Of a stretch of DNA of 54,168 nt, positions 1 to 8,355 are shown in pieces. The translations under genes and the position numbers were made by a program. The stretch comes from Candidatus Hydrogenedentota bacterium (GTDB lineage Bacteria; Hydrogenedentota; Hydrogenedentia; Hydrogenedentales; SLHB01). The DNA lies in NCBI GenBank assembly GCA_016209895.1, contig JACQVH010000214.1, positions 1-54,168 of the forward strand, in the 5' to 3' direction. Under the pieces are notes generated by a model, which saw only the letters and a program-made list of their open reading frames with translations, had not been told where the DNA came from and made no database searches. Numbering within the stretch: the first letter of the stretch is position 1; each line of letters opens with the position of its first letter.

Positions 1-149
1 CTGGTTTTGATGGCGATTTCCCAGAGACTCGCGATGCTCAAGAGAGCGTTGGTATCAGCACTTTCGATTAGTTGCCTAGCTGGCCCGCTAAGCCTCGGGT
101 CATCGGTTATGAACCAAAGGAAGATTTGTGTATCCAGAAGAACTTTCAT
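1..149 (-). CDS. VapC-like PIN-domain toxin, N-terminal part (cut by window edge)
   Basis: About 49 codons are readable before the window ends. The protein opens MKVLLDTQIFLWF, the typical first strand of PIN-domain ribonucleases, with the first catalytic Asp at residue 6. The segment SLWEIAIKT supplies the conserved Glu near residue 43. VapC toxins are Mg-dependent RNases that act on tRNA or rRNA. The ATG overlaps the stop of the upstream antitoxin gene by four bases, so the two are translationally coupled in antitoxin-toxin order, as is normal for the family. The C-terminal half, with the remaining acidic residues, lies outside the window, so whether the toxin is intact cannot be judged. 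Confidence 0.85.
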   Translation of the reverse strand, partial: MKVLLDTQIFLWFITDDPRLSGPARQLIESADTNALLSIASLWEIAIKT

Positions 150-373
150 TGCATGTACGCGTCGAAGTCAGGCAGGGGAGCGTCGAAATCAGCGGCGATA
201 GAGATCAATCCTTTGGCGGTTCCGGCACGACGTTTCGCTGCGGCCGGGCCGAGCCCAATCAGTTTCGCAACGGGACACTCGCCTTCGGTAATAATTACTT
301 CTTCGCCGTTCCGGACGGATTTCAGTAATTCCGGCAACTGGGCGGCGGCACGCTCAACAGTGACTTGAGTCAT
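146..373 (-). CDS. Phd/YefM-type antitoxin
   Basis: This 75-residue protein begins MTQVTVERAAAQLPELL and contains GEEVIITEGECPVAKLIGL, the N-terminal DNA-binding fold of Phd/YefM antitoxins. The C-terminal 25 residues would wrap the partner toxin. It should repress its own promoter and neutralise the PIN toxin encoded directly downstream, with which it shares an ATGA overlap. The upstream DNA (about 430-450) carries an A/T-rich element with a TATACT hexamer on the minus strand, a possible -10 box and operator, but no good -35 box is seen. Confidence 0.88.
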   Translation of the reverse strand: MTQVTVERAAAQLPELLKSVRNGEEVIITEGECPVAKLIGLGPAAAKRRAGTAKGLISIAADFDAPLPDFDAYMQ

Positions 374-519
374 AGTTCCTTTTCCCTATGCCACGCGGAA
401 ACACGAAGCAAACTTCAAAAGACTCCAAGGGTATAAGTATATCCCGTGAGGATGATTGGTTTCATCCTTGATTTGACACAGTTGACACGTTTGGCGGGTA
501 GCCGCATGATGGTGGCGCT

Positions 520-1302
520 ATGGGCGACTTGTTATCTCGAGACGAGCTGGACAACAGCTACTATCGTGTTCAGTCGGGGACGAAGACCGTGTATGTATGT
601 GGCGAAGATTCCGCCGCGATCCAGGATGCTTTACTGAGCGGGAGCAACTGCGTGCCGGTGGATGCGGGTGGTCGCGGGGCGGTCTTTCGTTTTCCGTTGA
701 CGTCGGGATATGGCATTATCCGCAAGTATCGGCGGGGCGGGTTGATGCAATCGTTTTTGCGGGATCGGTATTCGAATACCCGGCGCTTTGTGGTTGAATT
801 CCGAATACTTTCGTATCTGCGCAAGCGCGATTTTCCGGTGCCGGAGCCGCTGGGTGTGGGTTGGGAGCAACAGGGCAAGTGGTTCCGTGGGGCCATCGCG
901 ACGCGGGAGTTGGAGGCTACAGACTTGCTGGATTTTCTCGCGTCAAGCAGTCCCGGTGCCGAGTCGGTAGTTCACAATATTGGCGCCGTCATTCGGCGGA
1001 TGCACGACTTGGGTGTGGTCCACGCCGATCTTCAGACGCGCAACATCCTGATTTCGGGGAGGGAGGTGTTTCTGATTGATTTTGATAAGGCGGAACTCTG
1101 CAAAGAAGTCAGTCAGCGACGACGCCTGCAAAACCTGCTGCGGCTGCGACGTTCCCTCGAGAAGCATTTGGTTCCGTCGAAGGTGTTCGCGGCGATCTCG
1201 GCTGGTTATGGTGTCACTCGTTTTCCGATTTGGCTGGACGTCATCTATCGCATCCGGGGGCGGGTCTCCGATCTTGTGCGCGGGGTGTTCACAACGGCAT
1301 GA
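520..1302 (+). CDS. KdkA/WaaP-like lipopolysaccharide core kinase
   Basis: This 260-residue protein has a eukaryotic-like kinase fold of the LPS-core kinase family (3-deoxy-D-manno-octulosonate kinase, WaaP/RfaP). Visible motifs are a beta-3 lysine at about K69 (IIRKYRRGG), a helix-C Glu near E93, the catalytic loop HADLQTRN (H168, D170, N175) and the metal-binding Asp in FLIDFDKAE (D187). Such enzymes phosphorylate Kdo or heptose of lipid A-core at the inner membrane. An in-frame stop just upstream fixes ATG 520 as the first usable ATG. Its stop overlaps the next kinase-like gene by ATGA. The exact substrate cannot be read from sequence. Confidence 0.8.
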   Translation: MGDLLSRDELDNSYYRVQSGTKTVYVCGEDSAAIQDALLSGSNCVPVDAGGRGAVFRFPLTSGYGIIRKYRRGGLMQSFLRDRYSNTRRFVVEFRILSYLRKRDFPVPEPLGVGWEQQGKWFRGAIATRELEATDLLDFLASSSPGAESVVHNIGAVIRRMHDLGVVHADLQTRNILISGREVFLIDFDKAELCKEVSQRRRLQNLLRLRRSLEKHLVPSKVFAAISAGYGVTRFPIWLDVIYRIRGRVSDLVRGVFTTA

Positions 1303-2102
1303 AGCGGGAAACAGGAGACACCTTACTGACCATCGAACATCGGTCGGGCTACACGATTTTTCGTCACGCCGACATTGCTCTAGAACGGGTATTGGACCGT
1401 TTGGGTTCACGGGGCCAAATCCTTAAATCTTCCGTGAGATCGGAGACGCGCCGCGTGGAAAATTGGGTGATCAAAATCGGCCGGGGCGGCGGCATCTTGG
1501 GGCTGGTGAAGCGGACGTTGGTTCGAGTGCGTTGCCGTCGCGGATGGCACGCCGCGAATTTCCTACACGCGCGCGGAATCGGCGTCCCGCAACCCTATGC
1601 CTACGTGGAAGTGCGTTGTCTGGGATTCATAGTCCGCAACGCCTTTCTTTGCGAGTATCTGGATGATTGCTGTACGGTGGAGCAGTACGCTGCGCGTTTG
1701 ATGGAACGGGCGGCGTCGGACGGTGAAGTGCGCGCTTTTCTTTCCGGTCTCGCGGCGGCCATCAAGGATTTGGAAAAGGTCGGGGCGCACCACTCCGATT
1801 TGTCCGGCAAGAATATCTTTACCCGGGACGGACGTTCCTTTTATTTTATTGACCTGGATGCGATGACGCTCAATCGCCGTCATACCGACGCGATGCGGAT
1901 GCGGAACCATGTCCAGTTGTACGATTCATTTTGTGACTTGTGGGATGACCAAATTTTGCAGCCTTTTTTAGTTCAGCTATTGCCCGCGGGAAAAGACGGT
2001 GAGACCTGGATGAAGACCGTGCGCGCCAACCAGGCGCGACGTCGCGCGCGCGCGGTGGGCATTTGGAAGAAGCAAGGGCGGTCCGCCTCGCAGCAGCCAT
2101 GA
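1299..2102 (+). CDS. Second LPS-kinase-like (Kdo/WaaP family) protein
   Basis: This 267-residue kinase-fold protein follows the first kinase. ATG 1299 is chosen because it forms an ATGA overlap with the preceding stop; a longer frame from 1230 would overlap its neighbour heavily. Visible motifs are VIKIGRGGG with a candidate ATP-binding lysine near K59, the catalytic loop HHSDLSGKN (D167, N172) and FYFIDLDAM (D185). It shares the fold but little sequence with the upstream protein, so the two may act on successive positions of the same core oligosaccharide. The C-terminus is basic, which would suit attachment to the inner membrane. Confidence 0.75.
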   Translation: MKRETGDTLLTIEHRSGYTIFRHADIALERVLDRLGSRGQILKSSVRSETRRVENWVIKIGRGGGILGLVKRTLVRVRCRRGWHAANFLHARGIGVPQPYAYVEVRCLGFIVRNAFLCEYLDDCCTVEQYAARLMERAASDGEVRAFLSGLAAAIKDLEKVGAHHSDLSGKNIFTRDGRSFYFIDLDAMTLNRRHTDAMRMRNHVQLYDSFCDLWDDQILQPFLVQLLPAGKDGETWMKTVRANQARRRARAVGIWKKQGRSASQQP

Positions 2103-3178
2103 ATCAACTGTCGAGGGACACTAAGCTGCCCGAGGGTCAGGCTGAAGATATCCGGCGATTCAAGCGCCGGTATTGGACGCAAGCAGGGATCGGCAAAGAA
2201 TATCAGTACGTCGCGTACCAGGCCGACCCCATTACGCGTTCCAAGAATGTTATTGAGATTCGCCTCGTGCTGGCGAACATCCTCGGACCGCACGTACTGG
2301 ATGCCGGGGCGGGGACGGGACGCTTTGCGTGGCCGCTTGAACGCGCGGGCCACAAGGTCGTGTCGCTGGACATCTCGCGAGAAATGCTCGAACAGGGTAC
2401 GGCCTTGGCCCGCAAACGCTCTCTCACGTTTCGCGCCGTCCGGGGCGATATCGAGCGACTCCCGTTCGAGGACGGCGTTTTTGATTCCGTGGTTTCGATA
2501 ACCGTCCTGCGCCATTTTCCTAATTGGCGCGAGATTCTGAGGGAGTACGGCCGCGTCGTCCGGCCCGGGGGGCGCATCCTCTTTGACATGGGTTCGGGAG
2601 AACAGCGCGCTTATCTTGAAAAAGCGGGGGCATTGACGGACGCGAACACGAATGGTCCCATTGATCCGTTGAGTTTTGACATTGGGGTCACGCGACGCGA
2701 GCTTGTTGAGTGTGCGAAGGATTTGGGACTTCGCCTTCGGAATGATTCGCCTTACGACTTTTTCAATAGCAACCCTCTTGTGGAACGCATGTGCGGAATC
2801 CCGAAGGAGGAACTGAAGGTCCGATTGATCGGCATATTGAATAAGACCGGCGCGGTTCACCTGTACGAACTCATCACGCGCCGATTCTTGAGCGTCTTGA
2901 GTCCGGTCTTGTGTCCATCGCGGTTCATTGTGCTTGAGAATCGTCCGACTTCAATTGAGCGCGATGAATTTCCGGCAAATTGCGAAACGCCAAGTCTCGA
3001 ATCCAGGGAATGGCTCGACTTGGTTCTGAGACAGGTGTCGGGCGCGGACTTTGACGAAGTTTGCGCGGAAGTGGACTTGCTACGCAATGATCCTGAGGCA
3101 GAAGCGCTCTATCGCTTTTGTGAGACGGAATTGTTTCCGAAGATTCCGGTGGAGGCGTTTACTTGGCGAACCGATTGA
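2099..3178 (+). CDS. Class I SAM-dependent methyltransferase
   Basis: This 359-residue protein has a Rossmann-type methyltransferase core: motif I VLDAGAGTGRFAWPL (about residues 67-80), the acidic ribose-binding residue in VVSLDISREML (D91) and a post-motif region GRVVRPGGRILFDMG, all typical of Methyltransf_11 enzymes. The C-terminal 140 residues match no domain I can name. ATG 2099 gives an ATGA overlap with the kinase-like gene before it. The operon context (two LPS-kinase-like proteins) suggests methylation of a core sugar or lipid, but this is inference. Confidence 0.82.
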   Translation: MNQLSRDTKLPEGQAEDIRRFKRRYWTQAGIGKEYQYVAYQADPITRSKNVIEIRLVLANILGPHVLDAGAGTGRFAWPLERAGHKVVSLDISREMLEQGTALARKRSLTFRAVRGDIERLPFEDGVFDSVVSITVLRHFPNWREILREYGRVVRPGGRILFDMGSGEQRAYLEKAGALTDANTNGPIDPLSFDIGVTRRELVECAKDLGLRLRNDSPYDFFNSNPLVERMCGIPKEELKVRLIGILNKTGAVHLYELITRRFLSVLSPVLCPSRFIVLENRPTSIERDEFPANCETPSLESREWLDLVLRQVSGADFDEVCAEVDLLRNDPEAEALYRFCETELFPKIPVEAFTWRTD

Positions 3179-5583
3179 GCCGGTTGACGGTGAACTGTGC
3201 CGTTATTCTGGGCGCTTCGTTCCACTATTTCGCGTCAACTTCCGCGCCGGCACAGACGCCAAGAGCGAACTTGCCCGTTCCCGGTCCGGGTGTCGCCGAA
3301 ACGCCGCCTGCGGACAATCGAATCGAGCTTCATGTCTGGGGGATGAACCTTGCTGAGGTGCGCTATGGCACCTACGCCGTGGTCGCTCGTTTTGAAGAGA
3401 AGTACCCGAACGTGAAGGTCATTCTCGGACCTACCGACCGCGGCGAGGACCTTCAAAAGCTGCTCTGCGGTGTCGTCGGCAACGCGCCTCCGGATGTGTT
3501 CCGCCGCGAATCCAATCTCTTCGGCGATATCGCCGCCCGCGACATTCTTCTATCCTTGGAACCGTTCATAGAGACCGATAAGTCCCGTCCGGATGGTCTG
3601 TATGAAGTGGATTACCCGCCGGGCGTGTGGGCTTCGGGACATTACAACGACATCATGTACGCGATTCCGGAGAGTTCGAATCCGCTGGTGCTCGGCTACA
3701 ACAAGCGGTTATTTCGCGAAGCCGGTCTTGACCCCGATAGGCCGCCTCGTACCTGGGACGAGTGGATTGAGGCGACGCGCAAGCTGACGCGGGAGGGTGC
3801 GAATGGGCAGATTGATACTCTGGGCACTGCCATTCACGCTCGCGACGACCTGGCGTTCTATATCGCTCAAATCGGGGGACAAGTCTTATCGGAAGATGGG
3901 CGCACGTGTCGGTTGAATTCGCCGGAGGGTGTTCAAGCCCTGACGTTTCTGGGGCAGATGTTTGATGGCATGGGCGGCCGGCGAGCGTACAACGATTTCG
4001 TGGTAACCAATCCGGGCACGGACATCTACAATCCCTTCGCCATGGGCCGAATAGCGATGTCGGTCGAGGACGACTGGATCATCTTTCGCGCTATGCAGTA
4101 CGCGCCGGACATGGAGCTGGGGGTAGCGCCCGTACCGGCGCCGGCGGGTCGTCCAACGATTACGCAGTCGGCCACTAATGGGATGTATATGATCCCACGC
4201 AATGCACGCCACCCTAACGAGGCGTGGGACTTCGTTCGCTACATGAACTCGCCGGAATCGCAAATCATTATGCTCGATACCTTGAAAAAGCAGGCGATGC
4301 TACATGGCGGCAGACATATGTATCCGGGTTTTCGTCCGAACCGGAAGGTGCTCGAAGAATTATCCGCGCGCTTTGCCCCGCGCGAACCGCCGTTCGATAA
4401 ATGCTTCGAGACGTGCAAGCAGATTCTGGACACGCTGGTTCCCGTGACCATCAGTCCCGTGACCGCCGTGTTGCGCGATGAGATGCGCCGCGCAGTCGAG
4501 CGCGTGTCTTATCACGAAGTCTCACCACAGCAGGCGCTGAACGACGCGACGCACCGAGTCCAGGAACAATTGGCCCTATTCTATGGCCGCGAACGGGCGC
4601 CGCTCCTGGAATGGTGGTACGTTTGGCTGGCTTTCTTTGTGACGGTGTTGCTGGCGTTGGCCGTGATCGTTATCCGCACCCGGAGCGAACGCGCGTTCTC
4701 TTCGCTGCAGCGGCGCGAGAATCGTACCGGCCCGCTATTTGTGCTGCCCTGGGTTCTCGGTTTTCTGGTCTTTACGGCTGGACCGATGGTCTTTTCGTTC
4801 GCGATGAGCTTCTGCGACTACGACGTCATTCATCCGGCGCGGTGGGTAGGGATTCGGAATTACACGTCGCTGGTGTTGAAAGACCCGCTATTCACGAAGT
4901 CTCTCGCTAACACGGTGTTCATGGTGTTGGCGCTCCCCCTGGGCATGGCTACGAGCCTTTCCATCGCGCTCTTGTTGAATACCAAAGTCAGGGGTATGAG
5001 CGTGTATCGCACGATATTTTATCTTCCAGCTATCACGCCGGCGGTCGCCACGGCGGTGCTCTGGTATGCGCTGCTCAATCCCAGCGGGATTATCAACACC
5101 GCGTTGAGCGCTACGGTCTGCGGCTGGCTGGGTATCAATCCGCCCGCCTGGCTTCAAGACCCCGCTTGGTCGAAGCCGGCGCTGGTGCTGATGGGACTCT
5201 GGGGCGCGGGCGGCGGCATGATCTTGTGGCTGGCGGGGCTTCAAGGTATCCCGCAGCAACTCTACGAAGCGGCCGCGATTGATGGCGCCGGGACGTTTCG
5301 CCAGTTTCGTTCGATTACACTGCCGATGTTGACTCCCTACATCTTCTTCTCGCTCATCGTCGGCATTATCGGCGTCTTCCAGATATTCGCGCAGGCGCTG
5401 GTCTTAACGCTTGGCGGTCCGGCTGATTCCACGCTGTTTTACGTCTATTACCTGTTCAATTGCGCATTTCGTTATTTCAAGATGGGCTACGCCTCCGCCC
5501 AAGCCTGGATTCTCTTCGTCATCGTGCTCCTTCTAACGCTGATCCAATGGAAGCTCTCGAAAAGGTGGGTGCACTACGGTTAG
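3163..5583 (+). CDS. Fused sugar-binding protein and ABC permease (MalE-MalF type)
   Basis: One 806-residue chain carries two functions that are normally separate. Residues about 1-33 form a signal peptide or anchor. Residues about 45-475 are a family 1 extracellular solute-binding protein (LHVWGMN, NPLVLGYNKRLFREAGLDP, then NEAWDFVRYMNSPE). A membrane helix at about 485-505 (WYVWLAFFVTVLLALAVIVI) leads into a MalF-type permease of about six helices, with the EAA loop for ATPase docking at about 697-720 (YEAAAIDGAGTFRQFR). The start is TTG 3163: GGAGG lies seven bases upstream, and the gene overlaps the methyltransferase end. A second permease follows; no ATPase gene is present, so a shared MsmK-like ATPase elsewhere is likely. 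Confidence 0.9.
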   Translation: MANRLSRLTVNCAVILGASFHYFASTSAPAQTPRANLPVPGPGVAETPPADNRIELHVWGMNLAEVRYGTYAVVARFEEKYPNVKVILGPTDRGEDLQKLLCGVVGNAPPDVFRRESNLFGDIAARDILLSLEPFIETDKSRPDGLYEVDYPPGVWASGHYNDIMYAIPESSNPLVLGYNKRLFREAGLDPDRPPRTWDEWIEATRKLTREGANGQIDTLGTAIHARDDLAFYIAQIGGQVLSEDGRTCRLNSPEGVQALTFLGQMFDGMGGRRAYNDFVVTNPGTDIYNPFAMGRIAMSVEDDWIIFRAMQYAPDMELGVAPVPAPAGRPTITQSATNGMYMIPRNARHPNEAWDFVRYMNSPESQIIMLDTLKKQAMLHGGRHMYPGFRPNRKVLEELSARFAPREPPFDKCFETCKQILDTLVPVTISPVTAVLRDEMRRAVERVSYHEVSPQQALNDATHRVQEQLALFYGRERAPLLEWWYVWLAFFVTVLLALAVIVIRTRSERAFSSLQRRENRTGPLFVLPWVLGFLVFTAGPMVFSFAMSFCDYDVIHPARWVGIRNYTSLVLKDPLFTKSLANTVFMVLALPLGMATSLSIALLLNTKVRGMSVYRTIFYLPAITPAVATAVLWYALLNPSGIINTALSATVCGWLGINPPAWLQDPAWSKPALVLMGLWGAGGGMILWLAGLQGIPQQLYEAAAIDGAGTFRQFRSITLPMLTPYIFFSLIVGIIGVFQIFAQALVLTLGGPADSTLFYVYYLFNCAFRYFKMGYASAQAWILFVIVLLLTLIQWKLSKRWVHYG

Positions 5584-5644
5584 CAATGAGCAATGAGCAA
5601 TGAGGAGCCGATCACTGACCACTGGTCACTGACCACTACAAAAT
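5582..5644 (+). repeat. Degenerate heptamer tandem tract filling the gap between permease genes
   Basis: The tract is nine consecutive 7-bp units. It opens with AGCAATG three times and continues through AGGAGCC, GATCACT, GACCACT, GGTCACT and GACCACT to a final unit whose last two bases are the AT of the next gene's ATG. The first unit overlaps the TAG stop of the upstream gene by two bases, so the whole gap is repeat. The only purine-rich SD-like unit (AGGAGCC) lies more than 30 bases from the start codon. Confidence 0.85.
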
Positions 5645-6518
5645 GAACTGGCGCATGCGACAGAAGGTTCGGCAGACGGTACAGTATGGGTTTGCCCATG
5701 CGGTGTTGATTGCCGGCGCGGTTCTTTTCTCGATGCCGTTCCTGTGGTTGATCACCACGAGTTTCAAGGGGCCGAACGAGATTTTTGCGGTGCCGTTCCG
5801 GTGGTTGCCGGAGGTGGGCCAAAGTTGGCCCGTGGACTGGTCGAAGGCCTTCCAGAACTTCCGGAGCGCTCAGGAATTCATCCCTTTCTGGTTGTGGATT
5901 CGCAATACCTTCTACGTGACGGCGCTGGACGTGTTCTTCAACGTGATGATGAGCAGCATCGTGGCTTATGGCTTCTCGCGAGTACGATGGCGGGGCCGCG
6001 ATATTGTATTCATTTTGTTGTTGGCGACGCTGATGCTGCCGGCCCAAGTGACCATGATTCCGACGTTTCTCATCTTCAACCAACTCGGCTGGTACAACAC
6101 GCTGACGCCACTCTGGGTGGGCGCTCTCTTCGGCAACGCGTTCAGCATCTTCCTGCTGCGGCAGTTCATGATGACGATTCCGATGGAACTCGAGGACGCG
6201 GCGAAGATTGACGGCTGTGGCCATTTTCGCATTTACCGAACCATCGTGCTGCCGTTGATTAAGCCCGCGCTTGCGGTGGTGGCCGTGCAGACGTTTCAAG
6301 GGGCCTGGAACAACTTCCTCGGTCCGTATATTTACGTCAACACCAAAGACAAGATGACCATCGCTTTGGGACTGCAATGGTTCAAGAGCGAACACCTCGC
6401 AATGTACGGCGAAATGATGGCCACCTCGCTGGTGATGACGCTACCGATAATCTTTATTTTCTTCTTCTGCCAGCGGTACATGATCCAGGGAATTTCTCTG
6501 ACCGGAATCAAGGCCTAG
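5643..6518 (+). CDS. Carbohydrate ABC transporter permease (MalG type)
   Basis: This 291-residue inner-membrane protein has six hydrophobic segments and the EAA loop LEDAAKIDGCGHFRIYRTI at about residues 183-202, which contacts the ATPase subunit. The region near LLATLMLPAQVTMIPTFL is typical of MalG/UgpE-like subunits. It is the partner of the preceding SBP-permease fusion; the two would form the heterodimeric channel. The 59-base gap between them is made of a heptamer repeat tract and lacks a normally placed Shine-Dalgarno sequence, so translation may depend on coupling or be SD-independent. Confidence 0.92.
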   Translation: MNWRMRQKVRQTVQYGFAHAVLIAGAVLFSMPFLWLITTSFKGPNEIFAVPFRWLPEVGQSWPVDWSKAFQNFRSAQEFIPFWLWIRNTFYVTALDVFFNVMMSSIVAYGFSRVRWRGRDIVFILLLATLMLPAQVTMIPTFLIFNQLGWYNTLTPLWVGALFGNAFSIFLLRQFMMTIPMELEDAAKIDGCGHFRIYRTIVLPLIKPALAVVAVQTFQGAWNNFLGPYIYVNTKDKMTIALGLQWFKSEHLAMYGEMMATSLVMTLPIIFIFFFCQRYMIQGISLTGIKA

Positions 6519-6599
6519 CGGCACAATTTTGGCAGTGGACGCTGTGCGCTTGGTGGACAGGATGGACGGTCTTTCAAGCAGAATTCATGGGTCGCCTTC

Positions 6600-6608
6600 T
6601 GCTATAGT
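6600..6608 (+). promoter_or_regulatory. Extended -10 promoter candidate
   Basis: TGCTATAGT is a TGn extended -10 with five of six matches to TATAAT. It lies about 120 bases before the gene at 6729. No convincing -35 box is seen. Confidence 0.4.
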
Positions 6609-6658
6609 CTTTTCGTCGGATGATGCTTGAAACATTGTGGCACCCCTGCAACTCTCGT

Positions 6659-6686
6659 GGCACCCGCAAACGTGTTTGCGAGTGTC
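6659..6686 (+). promoter_or_regulatory. Long imperfect palindrome / RNA hairpin in leader
   Basis: Arms GGCACCCGCAAAC and GTTTGCGAGTGTC flank a GT centre. The inner 7 bp of each arm pair perfectly and both arm mismatches become G-U pairs in RNA, so a transcribed hairpin of about 12 bp with a CGTG loop is likely. It lies between the candidate promoter at 6600 and the gene at 6729. No U-tract follows, so it is not a classic terminator; a repressor operator is the alternative. Confidence 0.45.
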
Positions 6687-6728
6687 TTATGGTGCAGCAT
6701 CGGCGTGTTCATTGACGGGAGACGACCT

Positions 6729-7433
6729 ATGCCCTCACGCTTTCGATTGCCGCTAGCGGAACAACGCGGTGCGGCGTGGCATTGGATTGTATTTGGATGC
6801 GGCGGCGCGCTCTTGCTTTGTATCTTGGTCGTCTTCGCCATCGGCATTATCGTCTATTATGGGGCGCGTCACCTCGTGGAAACGTATACGGATACGAATC
6901 CGAAAACAATGCCAGTCGTGCAACTTTCACCTGAAGAGTTGGAAGGTGTGCGAACCCGGATCGAGCAGTTCAGAACGGCACTGGACAACCACCAGCCCGC
7001 GCGACCGCTCGAGCTGACGGAACGCGAAATCAACGCGTATCTTCAGAACAAATCCAGCGGTCAGCCGGGCGCTCCAGAGCTGTATGTCACTATCGTCGGC
7101 GATCAAATCCGGGGCGATATCAGCGTTCCCTTGGAGGAATTGGGGATCAAGGGACGTTATCTGAATGGCTCGGCTGGGTTGACGGCGTCTATCGTGGACG
7201 GATACCTGGATGTGCGGCTCCAATCCATCGAGGTACGCGGCAAGACCGTTCCGGAGGAAGCGATGGCCGGTCTTCAGCAGGAAAACCTTGCGCGGGAGGC
7301 AATGACCGACCCTGAGATCGCACCCTATCTGAAGCAGATAGAACGACTCGAGATTCGGGAAGGGAAACTCATCGTGGAGCCGAAGAATCGGGCTGAACCG
7401 TTGCCTGCGGAGGCGCCGGCGGATGCCGCGTAA
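6729..7433 (+). CDS. Single-pass membrane protein of unknown function
   Basis: This 234-residue protein has a short cytoplasmic N-terminus and one membrane helix (about residues 20-45, CGGALLLCILVVFAIGIIVY). An extracytoplasmic domain of about 180 residues follows, containing PLELTEREINAYLQ, a repeated beta-like pattern around GRYLNGSAGL and a C-terminal LEIREGKLIVEPK. I do not recognise the family with confidence. ATG 6729 is preferred over in-frame codons upstream because GGGAG lies seven bases before it. It probably has its own promoter at 6600, separate from the transporter genes. Confidence 0.7.
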   Translation: MPSRFRLPLAEQRGAAWHWIVFGCGGALLLCILVVFAIGIIVYYGARHLVETYTDTNPKTMPVVQLSPEELEGVRTRIEQFRTALDNHQPARPLELTEREINAYLQNKSSGQPGAPELYVTIVGDQIRGDISVPLEELGIKGRYLNGSAGLTASIVDGYLDVRLQSIEVRGKTVPEEAMAGLQQENLAREAMTDPEIAPYLKQIERLEIREGKLIVEPKNRAEPLPAEAPADAA

Positions 7434-7513
7434 TGAGCGTCGTAAAACGGAGATGATATATCCCCCTAAACACCCTCAAACTTGTCGAGGGTGTCTTCGA
7501 ACGGGAATAGCGA

Positions 7514-8344
7514 ATGCCAAGACGATTTCGACTTGCGGTAACGGCGATTGATCGCCCGGATGATAATCCGGCGGCGGTAATCGAGAGTTGTGTGGCGGCC
7601 ATTGCCGAGGCCGGCGAACGCGGCGCGGACCTGATAGTCTTGCCGGAGGAACCCGACATCATTGCGGGCGGGACTTACGGCCAGCACCGTTTGGAAGCAC
7701 ATCCGGCGTTCATTGCGTTCCGCGATCAGGCCAAGAAGTCGAAAGTCGGCGTTATCGGCACGCTGTCGGTAATCTTCGAAAACCGTCATGCGAACATGGG
7801 TTTCCTGCTGGACCGCCGCGGTGAGGTCATCGGTACGTACCGCAAGAAGCATCCCGCGCCGACGGAAGAAGCGATCATCACCAAACCGGAAGACGGCGGC
7901 GCGTTTCCCGTCTTCGATTTTGAAGGTGTTACTCTCGGAATCGCTATCTGCATGGACATCCACTTTCCGGAAATGTTCCGCATCTACGGACTGAAAGGCG
8001 CGGACCTCGTTTGTGTTCCGACGATGTATCTCGATTACACCGGCGACATGCTCGAGGCCATTGAGAAGGCACGTGCGATTGACAGCCAGATGTACTTCGC
8101 GCTTTCCCGATATATCTCGAAACCATTTCTGGCCGGGAAGAACATGGGCTATGCGAAGGTGATTGCGCCGGACGGGCGCATTATCGTTTCGACCGGGCAC
8201 CAGGACGGGGTCGCGATTGCCGAGTTCGATCCGAAGTGGCGGTTCGCGTTTTGGGGCGACGGCTACGGCGGGAATCTGCGAACGATGTTCGACACCATTC
8301 GCCACCCGGAATTTTACGGAGAGCTGACGGAGCCAAGGAAGTAG
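7514..8344 (+). CDS. Nitrilase-superfamily carbon-nitrogen hydrolase
   Basis: This 276-residue protein has the full Glu-Lys-Cys triad of the superfamily: Glu in LIVLPEEPD (about residue 45), Lys in GTYRKKHPAP (about 115) and Cys in IAICMDIHFPE (about 150). The typical substrate is an amide, N-carbamoyl compound or omega-amidic acid. It sits among sugar-transport, deacetylase and aminotransferase genes, which suggests removal of an amide group from an amino-sugar derivative or its breakdown product. That substrate is inference. Length and motif order are normal. Confidence 0.88.
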   Translation: MPRRFRLAVTAIDRPDDNPAAVIESCVAAIAEAGERGADLIVLPEEPDIIAGGTYGQHRLEAHPAFIAFRDQAKKSKVGVIGTLSVIFENRHANMGFLLDRRGEVIGTYRKKHPAPTEEAIITKPEDGGAFPVFDFEGVTLGIAICMDIHFPEMFRIYGLKGADLVCVPTMYLDYTGDMLEAIEKARAIDSQMYFALSRYISKPFLAGKNMGYAKVIAPDGRIIVSTGHQDGVAIAEFDPKWRFAFWGDGYGGNLRTMFDTIRHPEFYGELTEPRK

Positions 8345-8355
8345 TGTCGCGACTG

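Noticed and set aside
473-510. Sigma-70 promoter for the first kinase gene (two TTGACA copies)
   Set aside because: The -35 boxes are perfect but the -10 positions are poor (best CATGAT), and transcription would start almost at the ATG; not strong enough to list.
1973-2860. Long open frame on the minus strand opposite the methyltransferase gene
   Set aside because: It is antisense to a conserved methyltransferase and its translation has no recognisable domain; high G+C makes such shadows common.
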